From: Branchipolynoe longqiensis
Lineage: Eukaryota > Annelida > Polychaeta > Phyllodocida > Polynoidae
DNA length: 64,000 nt
NCBI GenBank assembly: GCA_030323885.1
Contig: CM059187.1
Location: 139,162,415-139,226,414, forward strand
Reading direction: 5' to 3'
A model generated the notes under the pieces. It worked only from the letters and a program-made list of their open reading frames with translations. It was not told where the DNA came from and ran no database searches. Both the position numbers and the translations under genes were made by a program. This document shows, in pieces, positions 34,601-46,600 of this stretch; the first letter of the stretch is position 1, and every line of letters begins with the position of its first letter.

Positions 34601-37600
34601 TATATTCAGAGACCATATATATATCTACGTTCTCTGCTATATTGTGGACTCGTGCATGGTCAGATTTCAGTATAGTGCAAAAACATTCGCAGTTACATGA
34701 CTCAAAATGGGTGACACTCTGGTCAAAGTGACCAAAGTTAGTCAAAACCATCAAAATTAATATGAAATGTGTACGGTAGGCACAAAAAAACATGCTCGTA
34801 ACAACCCATTCATGGCAAGACATCAGTGGAGTATGATAATACGCGTTCACACTGATTAACAGAGGAGTAGTGATCAGAACCGCCCTAAAACTTAACCACC
34901 GTTTGGTATTATATATAGATATTTAAAAAGGGACGCTTCAGTAAAACACACACTCCAGCTGGTTGCTTTGTTTATATTTCATTTTACTTGCCCGTTGTAG
35001 GGATGGGCTCGGGCCGGGGAACCATCCAGCAGTGTGTGGAGCTTGCTTCACGACCCGTCGTAGCAGCCCAGTGGAGGAGGTGCAAGCACCTGATTGTTGA
35101 TGAAATCTCCATGGTGGACGGCGACTTCTTTGATAAGCTGGAAACAGTAGCCAGGTAGGACACGCGGTTTGGTTTTGAAGTAATTATTGCGGAGTATAAT
35201 ATATATATTCTGGTCTGCATAATATATGTATATTATGCAGACCAGACGGGATGGCCGAATGAGTTGATCGTCTATCTCTCGTTTTAGTAGATCATGGGAT
35301 TCGAACCCATGGGTTCGAACCTTGGTCGAGTCAAACTAATGACTTAAAGATTGATACTTGTCGCTTCCTAGCCAGGCGCTCTGCATTATTAGGATAAAGC
35401 AAGAACTGGCTGGCTCAGTGTCAGGATAATTTGACTGAGTGGGATATCAGGTCATGGTGCTGGTGGCCTGTTCTCCCAGTGTGGCAGCAATATAAAGTCA
35501 TCACGTGTGTGAACTGTCACAAGTTGGTACCCGTCCTGATATGACCTTTGATGTTGCCAGGACGTAAAGTTCCAGTAACCAAACCAAGCGTATATATTAT
35601 GCAAATATTATTTATCGCAGGGCTGGGTAGCTCCCATGTCAGGGGTGCTACCAATACTGCTTTCTATACCTACTGTGCCACTTGAAGATCGGGTGTGAGC
35701 GGCCTGGGCGCATCACTCCCCTTCGAGCTGCTCTCATGGGGGCGCGCGCAACACGGACTATCATCCTCCGTTATCCGTCAGATTTTGACCAACAAGTAAA
35801 AACGGTAGGCTCTATTAGAGGGGCCTAGCCAGAGTCAACGTCCTGACCCACTTATATTACTGCATATTGTTGCATGTCCGGAGATCCACATTTTTTTCCC
35901 TTGAAGATTTATACTGCCTATCATGGATAAGTCTGAATAGTCTTGTTTTCACCATCAGACAGTTGGTTAAGAGAAAGCCCAAGCCTACACTTTTACCGAC
36001 CCAAGGGATTTTGCGCATCCCACACCACATAGACCTGTATGAAAGCAACTGGCCTTTGAGGACGCTGTAAGTTATACACAGTTATCACATTATTTTATTT
36101 AGGTTCTGTAGCTTGACCCTCTTATTATTTATTGACTAATGCATATATCTATTTTCATTTCCCCCCCAGGGTAATACGGAAGAAAGACGAGCCATTTGGC
36201 GGGATTCAGCTCATCATGTGCGGGGACTTCCTTCAGCTGCCGCCCGTCACCAAGGGCAACGAGAAGAGGAAATTCGCCTTCCAGGTAAGGCCAAATTAAC
36301 AAAAGAAATTGGTGATCGTCCTTTTGATCACACAAGTCAGGGTCGGGCGGGCGGATTTAAATTTCGTTTGTTATTTTTCTGCCATTTGACGGAGATGTAA
36401 TACGTAACCAGACGCGATGGCTGATTGAGTTGAACTCTGTGTTCGAACCCTGGCCGAGTCAAACCAATGACTCAAAAATTGATACAAAAATTGAATTGCT
36501 TCTAGCCCAACGCATTTTTAACAGTTTAAATAAAAAAATTAATTAAAATCCTGGGTGGCCGATTTTTCAGGCAAGGGCGGGGACGATCACCAATTTTGTT
36601 TTTATTTGGCCTAACGGGTGATTAACAAAATTATCGTTGTATTTCCAGTACACTCTAAAACCTAACCAATGACCCAAAAGCACCACCTGCCTTTCTATTT
36701 TGGAACTTGCTATTCCTTTCAAGCAAAGTGTTATATTATAATATATATAGTATATATAATATTGCAATGCAAAAACTTTTTTCCTCCTGACAAAGTTCCT
36801 AAATATTGATTCTTACCTCATCTTATCGTGGACTCCGCTGAGTGTGTTTATGTTGACTTATAAAAGTTGTTACCGATGCATTTATATTGAAACTGGTGGG
36901 TATATAAATCGAGATGAGGGTTTGTGGGGAATTTTTTCATAGATCTTAAAATGTCTCGTTTTGTATAAATCGAAAATAATACAAATTTGACGAACAATAA
37001 TTGTTTTTATTTCTCAGTCAAAATCCTGGCAGAATTGTATTGGACGGAACTTTGAGTTGACTGATGTTCGTCGGCAGTCGGATAAAAACTTCATCAATAT
37101 CCTCCAAAGCATCAGAGTTGGTCGGTAAGTACAAAGGACAGCGCTGGGCTGCAGCACTGTACCATATCATATATTTTTTTCTTTCTTTAAGATTTATACT
37201 GCCTATCATGGATAAGTCTGAATAGACTTGTTTTCACCATTAGACAGTTTGGCCTAGCCTACACTTTTACCGATCCAAGGAATTTTTAACCTCCCACACC
37301 ACATAGACATGGTATAAGAGCAACTGGCCTTTGACAACGCTGTAATTATACACAGCAGTGGAAATCCAAATGGTAGAGGTGGGGGCACAGGGAATCGAAC
37401 CACTGACCTTCAGATTAGGAGTCCAACCTAGAAAAAAGTCAGACACTCTAACCACTCCACCACAGAGAACACCACAGTAAATCATTTCTAACCGACCACC
37501 TCCACACATCGACCACTCCCCTATATCGATCGCTTTATTTGCGTCCCAAACGGTCGCCCATTGTAACGAAATGAAAACCTCCCTAAACTGACCACCTCCC

Positions 37601-40600
37601 TAAATGAACCTTTAAAGTCGGTCCGATGGTCTGTCAATTTAGAGAGGTGTTACTGTAGTTTGTTAAACCAGTTTTTACCAATTTACTTAGAGTGACTTTT
37701 ATCTAGAATGCTATTTTCCTTGGCTATAATTTTTATAATTGTGAGCTTTTTGAATTCATAAGTGTCTTTAGACACATTTTTATATATATTATGATACCGC
37801 CGATAGCACGGTGCCGCATTGGGGCAGCACTATTTAACTATTAGGATTGCATAGGCCGTAAAAGCCCAATCACTTTCTTATGGATCATAATAGCACTTTG
37901 ACAATGCTGGCTCATCCGCCTTATTTAGTGTGATACTATTTGATAATACCTCATCAGGCCGGCTGTGTTTTTCTCTTTTTTTTACTTACATATAATATTA
38001 CTATTGGGGAGAGGTGCCATATATTCTTGGTTGGTTTGTTATTGGAGTTTTACGTCCTGCAACATCTAAGGCCATATCAGGATGGGTACCGACTTGTGAC
38101 ACTGTAAACTTATGGCGACTTTATAGTGCTGCCCAACTGCACTATAAAGTCCATATCAGGTCATGGTGCCGCTGGCACCATGACCTGATATTCCACTCAG
38201 TCACATCATACTGACACTATCATACTTGCCCTATCCTAATAATGCTGAGCACCTGGCTAAGAAGTGACAAGTATACATTTTTACATCATTGTATAAAAAC
38301 ATGGATGCTCTACCGCTGGGAGCACCCTATGTAATTACAAAACTCTCCCCCTTCATTTCACCTGTGATGCAATCAGCCTAATCAATTTAACCATGTCTGG
38401 AATGAGGAAGGAAAACTAGTCACAATGATGAACAGTGAATAAGTTGTGCTTTATTGGCAGCAACTCCTGTCATCCCCCTTACATGTGACCTAGCACCTGC
38501 ACTCCTCATATACTGCCCACACTATGTCTCATTGTCACTTTAGCCTGTATACTGAAACAGTGCCCACAACCCATGGGACAGGAGTCCTATGGCTGTGGAT
38601 ACACTCAATTTGAATAGATGAATTTGTATAGCATCAGACAGTCGGTCTGTCTCACTCAAGAGCCAGGATGAGAGTGATTTTCCTTCAGTGTGTCTGAAGC
38701 AAAATCTTGAATAATTAATTACCTGAGACTAGTGTGTGGTCAGGATAGGCCAAGGGAGTCAGGTGACCGGACATTCCCCAGCCAGCCAATCAGACACTCC
38801 CCACAGACTGGGTGGGTCACCCCCCCCCCCCCCATTAGGGGCTGTCACTCAACCCAGCTGCAGGTGGTGCACTCTATACGTATGCAAATTAGGCAGGTGG
38901 GTCAGTCGGTGGTCCTGGGTGGACAGGATGTTGCATACAGTTACAGATATGTATATAGATATATATACCAACTTGTTCTTTTTCCTCCAATTGTATTCTT
39001 TATGAACACATAGAGAACATTTCAATAATCCTGTACTGTTTCTTGCAAAGGAACTCTTTTCATTAACTCCAAACATCATATATAACAGATAGTTTACACC
39101 ACCCAGCATCATGTACATTTCCATCAACTCCACTCATAATATATAACATATAGTTTACCTCACTCAGTATCATGTACAATGGGAGTGGGATTCTATTAAT
39201 TTTAGTTACTTTTAGTTTACATAACCTAAGTCCCACTCCGACATCCAAGAATAATAATGCTCTCTGCCAATATATAATTCTTAACCGAAAATCCGTATAT
39301 TTTTACAATTGGTTTGACTCGACCAGGGTTCGAACCCATGGGTTCGAATCCTACGATCTACCAAAGCGGCCCGCCTGGTGCCATATATTCGCGTGAAATA
39401 CACGGTGGATGTTCCCTTGTGTTGCAGCTGTCCGCCCGATGTCTGCGAAACGCTGAGGCAAACAGCCATGCACACAATCGAGAAGGCAGGCATCCAAGCG
39501 ACACGCCTGTGCACGCATAAGGAGGATGTCGACTTTATCAACGAGGAGCAGCTAAAGAAGCTGTCCGGTAGGTGGTGTGTAAAACAAACTAGAAGTCAGC
39601 TGATGTATATTTGGTGGTCACATGACTGATTAACCTGTAGCTTTATATGGTCCGTTCAGTAGTCCCCTCCCCACTGTATTCCCACCTTGGAACACTAACT
39701 GCACTCATATTTATTTATATAAAGTTGTATTAAGTTTAAAGAATTGTTGAAATGCAATATTCTCCTAATGGACACATACCTGTAGAAGAAGTTGGGGTTG
39801 TTCTTGGGATGAAAGATTTCCGCGATTTTGCGGATTTCCGCTATTTCTTTTATATTTGCCGATTAACGTTAAAGAAAATGACCTTAGATGTTGCTAGAAC
39901 ATAAAACCTAAACAAGAACTAGTTAGATATTACTCGATATCTCACTGTCCAGACACTGAGCTAACTAGCGCTTGTGTTATCCTATTACTGCTGAGTGATA
40001 ATATAGCCAAAACAAGGATAGTTCAAACCTGACTTCCGGTGTTTTTCCACGATTCCCTGACAGTGCTAATCCTATGGGGATGAATCCGCGTCTTCGCAGA
40101 AATTAGCCGTCGGTGTAATAATCTCGGCTTGATTTCCGCGTTTTTTGTTAGAGATCACTTTCATCCCTGTATTTCAATTGGACAAAGTGAGCGTGGCTTG
40201 GCATTCATTTGGTCCGTGCGAGGGGAGCAGGACATAGCTCAGGCAGTAGCGTGTCCAGCTGTGTAGGTGTGTGTCATCCGATCGATCCTGCTCAGTGGAC
40301 ACATTTTCAGTTTGGTCTATTTTCTATTCCAACCAGTGGTCCACAACTGGTTCATCAAAGGCTTGTGGTATGTGCTGTCCTATCTATGGGAACGTGCATA
40401 TAAAAGATCCCTTGCTGCTTATCGGAAAGAGTAGCCTATGTGGTGGCAGCAGGTTTCCTCTAAAGAAATGTGTCAGAATGACCAAATGTTTGACGTCCAA
40501 TAGCCAATGATAAAAATCCATGTGTTCTAGAGGCGTCGTTAAATAAAACAAACCTTTTTGGTCCGCGCAAAATGTCATGTAAGGATGTGTCTGTAGCTGA

Positions 40601-43600
40601 TAGTTTATCTCACCCTATAGCTGTAATTGGTTGTCATTGTAGCACCAAGGCGCCTTTTTTCTGCTGTGGACAGTGATCCAGCATTGATAAAGGCCATAAA
40701 CACCATGTCCCCTGTCAACCAGCGACTCGAGCTCAAGGTGGGGGCTCAGGTAAGTACACAACATAGTGTGTGGTGTGAGGGGAAATGACTCCCCTTTCTT
40801 CTCAATTCACTTAATGTTGCATAGTCCGATGATTTTGAGTTTCTGTGACTTTTCTGAGATAAACATATCAAACTGGTTGTTATAATCTACATTACTTCAG
40901 CTTGAAGTAACTTTCATTTTAAATGACCAACTTTTGACATAATTGAAGTATTAACATGTCAAATTAATTTTGGCAAGCATGCCAAAACTCTGACAACATA
41001 GGCTTCTGCAGTAGTAGGTTCTATTAAATTGACTTAGTATTCCATTCTATGTTGTTTTTTGTTTTTTTTGTTGAAGATTTATACTGCCTATCATGGATAA
41101 GCCTGAATAGACTTGTTTTCACCATTAGACAGTTTGTCGATAGAAAGCCCGAGCCTACACTTTTACCGACCCAAGGAATTTTTAACCTCCCACACCACAT
41201 AGACATGGTATGAGACCAACCGTCAGACACTCTAACCACTCCACCACAGAGAACACCATGTGGCAATACACGCTCAATAAGTGCTTTAGTATCTAAGTTA
41301 AATATATATAGAATCAAATCTGAATAATTGTTTTGGTTTTGAATATTTGATGCTTCATCGGACTATGCAGCTTTAAAGACTATATGCGTTTAGTGATAGC
41401 AGACCGCAATTAGTCACAGCAGAAGTTCGATTTTATGTCGACCATTATTTCTTAGAAAATTTGCAGTCAGGAAACATTTCTCTTAAAGGAAATATTATTA
41501 CCAAGATATGTAAACTATTTTTTTTGTCTTTTGGTAAAACAGTTGCTTAATCAGAACGTACATTTTTTCAACGCTGAGACACTGGTCTTCAAGCCATTTA
41601 TTTACATTACATTGTAGATAGTTAGGTAGGGCATATTAGTAGATTAAGAAGGGGGTTAGTGGGTTAGCTATAGTAAGTTTAGTGGGTTAAGATGGTGGGT
41701 TGCTGTATGAACTGTACAGTTACTATGGGTGCAGTGTATATGATCACGCTGATAATAAATGTACATTTGTAACACAAGAGATAACCTGGTTTTGTGTTGA
41801 GTACTGTTGTATGGCACCATACACCATTTGCTAATATGAAGTCCATTATTGAATCAGAGCCTTGTTTGTGAAGTGACATCGATTCGTGTAATCCACCTTC
41901 CTTCTGTGATCATAGCTCAATAATATGGTGGATCATATGAAACTCAAGCATTATATTTATTGGAATAAAATTCTTCGAATTGAATAATGAAAAAGGTACG
42001 CATGTGGCCATAGCGATATGAGTGGCTTACATAACACAATTCTATGTGGTTTATAAATATTTGTTGGGGTTTTATATCCTAGCAATATCTAAGGTTATGT
42101 AGTAGTCCGTACATGAGCTTCACCATCACGCGGTGGATGCAGGGACTACTCTGTCTACTGTCACAGTTCTTCTGCGTCAGGTGGTGGCACGCTAGCCGGT
42201 GGGTGGATCCCAGCGTGGACTGCTCATACTGTGACTGCTAGCAGCTCCCTCTACTGTGAGAGGTTACCTGTTACCTAGCTGGTCAAGTGGTGGGTCACTT
42301 GGTCTTGTGATGCCGCGGTGGGCGGAGAGGATGAATAAATGGTGGAAGCATACATTCCTATCTTGGTTGTTATTACGTCTACACGGTTCAACTAGAGAGA
42401 CCAGGGAGGAACTGGTCGTATGCGTCCTATAACAGTTATATCAGGAATGACGCAGAGATGTTTCTTATGTGTTCCAGGTAATGCTGGCTAAGAACCTGGA
42501 TCTCCAAACAGGGCTGGTGAACGGTGCCCGAGGTGTTGTTGTCAACTTTGAAAATGATGCTGCAGGTAGATATTCGGAATACTTCATGAGATTGTTGAGC
42601 ATTCAAATGTCATGATCATTGTTCTAAATAAAGAAATTATAATTACCTTCTGTAAGTTGTGATATAATTGTAATCTGCATGACCATCTGGGTAGTTAGTG
42701 CACTTGCATGACACCCATTCAAGGTCAAACTCCAGTTCCCCCTGATCTCAAAGTCTACACAAAACAAGGTCACTGAATGAATAGTCATGGCTGTGGAGCA
42801 TAAAAATGGAATTAATGCATGATTCCCTAAAATTTCGGGTCAAACTCCACTGACTATGAATTTCACTAACCTAAAACTACAATGAGTAGCTTACATTACA
42901 CAATTCTATGTGGTTTATAAATATTTGTTGGGGTTTTATATCCACAGAGATGATTTTCAGACACATTGAAGATTGCAAGGGAGTGACAATAGGAGGCATG
43001 TACGTCAACAATCTTAGATATGCCGATGACAGTGTAATACTAGCAGTCAGTGAGAAAAACCTACAAGATATAGTGAATAGAATCAATAAAGCTGGAATAC
43101 TATTCAACATGAAGATGAATGCCAGGAAGACCAAAACAATGGTTATAAGTAAAAAGACAGATAAACCAAATGTCAATATAACCATAGATGGCACAAACAT
43201 AGAACAAGTATCCGAATTCATATATCTCGGACAAAAGATTACAAATGATGGGAGATGTGAGGAAGAAATTAAAAGTAGGATAACAATAGCTCGAACAACA
43301 TTCTCAAAAATTTATAGAGTGTTAACATCAAGTAAGATATTAATACAAGCAACGAAGCGTATTCTTCAGTGTTATGTCTGGTCTACTCTAATGTATGGGG
43401 CAGAGACATGGACAATCTCTAAGAAAATGTACAAATGTTTAGCAGCATTTGAGATGTGGACTTATCGAAGGATGATGAAAATATCATGGACAAAGAAGAT
43501 CACCAACAAAGAAGTTCTCAGAAAAATTAAAAATAAGAAAAGCTTGTTTGCCACTATACAGACAAAGAAACTTATTCATTTTGGCCACATCATTCATCAG

Positions 43601-46600
43601 AGTTCAATATACCGTACATTGTTGGAAGGGAAGGTGAATGGCAGCAGAGGGAGAGGGAGACCAAGAACATCATGGTTTACAAATATTTCACAGTGGACAG
43701 GCTTGAATTATTCACAGTCTATCAGAACAGCACAACATCGGGACAAGAGGAGAACCATTGCATCCAACCCTCGACTAGAGGACGGAACTATTGATTGATT
43801 GAAAACTACAATAATGGGGCTAGAGGTAATTTTGTAAGAACAAAGGCTGTGAGGTCGTCTGATGTAGTCTGTGTGCACTCATAACCATCATTCAAGACCT
43901 AACTCCTAACAATTCTTCAAATAACCTCATACCCCGACCTCACAAATAAAGAAATGGGAACCCCACAAAAAGAAATCCACAAAAACTAACATAACGACTA
44001 ACAGCTAAGATGGCAAGGCTGCTACCAAATTTAGACTATTGCTGTTCAGCGATTAAAACAAGCCGCGATGCGACTTACTCGTTATGGACAGGGTAAATAA
44101 AGCATCCCAAAAAACAAAAACAAACAAACAAAAAGTGTGCAGTTTGGGAAAGAGCTTATCTCATGTTCTTCTATAATAAGGCTGTAGTATTTGTCACAGG
44201 TTCCTTCATAATAAGGCTGCAGCACCGATCATGTGTTACTTCCTCCTAAGGCTGCAGCACCTATCACGCGTTACTTTCTACTAAGGCTGCAGCATCTATC
44301 ACGCGTTACTTTCTACTAAGGCTGCAGCACCTATCACGCGTTACTTTCTACTAAGGCTGCAGCATCTATCATGCGTTACTTCCTAATAAGGCTGCAGCAC
44401 CTATCACACATTACTTCGTAATAAGGCTGCAGCACCTATCACAAATTACTTCCTAATAAGGCTGCAGCACCTATCACACATTACTTCCTAATAAGGCTGC
44501 AGCATCTATCACATGTTACTTCCTAATAAGGCTGCAGCACCTATCACATGTTACTTCCTAATAAGGCTGCAGCACCGATCACGTGTTACTTCCTAATAAG
44601 GCTGCATTACCTATCACATGTTACTTCCTAATAAGGCTGCAGCACCTATCACACGTTACTTTCTAATAAGGCTGCAGCACCTATCGCATGTTACTTCCTA
44701 ATAAGGCTGCAGCACCTATCACACATTACTTCCTACTAAGGCTGCACCACCGATCACATGTTACTTCCTAATAAGGCTGCAGCACCTATCACATGTTACT
44801 TCCCAGTAAGGCTGCAGCACCTATCACACATTACTTCCTAATAAGGCTGCATTACCTATCACATGTTACTTCCTAATAAGGCTGCATTACCTATCACATG
44901 TTACTTCCTAATAAGGCTGCAGCACCTATCACACGTTACTTCCTAATAAGGCTGCAGCACCTATCACACATTACTTCCTAATAAGGCTGCAGCACCTATC
45001 ACATGTTACTTCCTAATAAGGCTGCAGCACCTATCACATGTTACTTCCTAATAAGGCTGCAGCACCTATCACATGTTACTTCCTAATAAGGCTGCAGCAC
45101 CTATCACATGTTACTTCCTAATAAGGTTGCATTACCTATCACACATTACTTCCTAATAAGGCTGCAGCACCTATCACATGTTACTTCCTAATAAGGCTGC
45201 AGCACCTATCACACATTACTTCCTAATAAGGCTGCATTACCTATCACATGTTACTTCCTAATAAGGCTGCAGCACCTATCACACGTTACTTCCTAATAAG
45301 GCTGCAGCACCTATCACACGTTACTTCCTAATAAGGCTGCAGCACCTATCACATGTTACTTCCTAATAAGGCTGCAGCACCTATCACATGTTACTTCCTA
45401 ATAAGGCTGCAGCACCTATCACATGTTACTTCCTAATAAGGTTGCATTACCTATCACACATTACTTCCTAATAAGGCTGCATCACCTATCACATGTTACT
45501 TCCGAATAAGGCTGCAGCACCGATCACATGTTACTTCCTAATAAGGTTGCGTCACCTATCACACGTTGCTTCCTAATAAGGCTGAGGCACCGATCACATG
45601 TTACTTCCTAATAAGGTTGCATTGCCTATCACATGTTACTTCCTAATAAGGCTGCAGCACCGATCACATGTTACTTCCTAATAAGGCTGCATCACCTATC
45701 ACACATTGCTTTCTAATAAGGCTGCAGCATCTATCACATGTTACTTCCTAATAAGGTTGCAGCACCTATCACATGTTACTTCCTAATAAGGTTGCGTCAC
45801 CTATCACACATTGCTTTCTAATAAGGCTGCAGCACCGATCACATGTTACTTCCTAATAAGGCTGCATTACCTATCACATGTTACTTCCTAATAAGGCTGC
45901 ATTACCTATCACATGTTACTTCCTAATAAGGCTGCAGCACCGATCACATGTTACTTCCTAATAAGGCTGCATTACCTATCACATGTTACTTCCTAATAAG
46001 GCTGCAGCACCTATCACATGTTACTTCCTAATAAGGCTGCATCACCTATCACATGTTACTTCCTAATAAGGCTGCAGCACCTATCACATGTTACTTCCTA
46101 ATAAGGCTGCATCACCTATCACACATTGCTTTCTAATAAGGCTGCATTACCTATCACATGTTACTTCCTAATAAGGCTGCAGCACCGATCACATGTTACT
46201 TCCTAATAAGGCTGCAGCACCTATCACATGTTACTTCCTAATAAGGCTGCATCACCTATCACACATTGCTTTCTAATAAGGCTGCATCACCTATCACATG
46301 TTACTTCCTAATAAGGCTGCATCACCTATCACACATTGCTTTCTAATAAGGTTGCAGCACCTATCACATGTTACTTCCTAATAAGGCTGCATCACCTATC
46401 ACACATTGCTTTCTAATAAGGCTGCATCACCTATCACAAGTTACTTCCTAATAAGGCTGCATCACCTATCACACATTGCTTTCTAATAAGGTTGCAGCAC
46501 CTATCACATGTTACTTCCTAATAAGGCTGCATCACCTATCACACGTTACTTTCTAATAAGGCTGCAGCACCTATCACATGTTACTTCCTAATAAGGCTGC

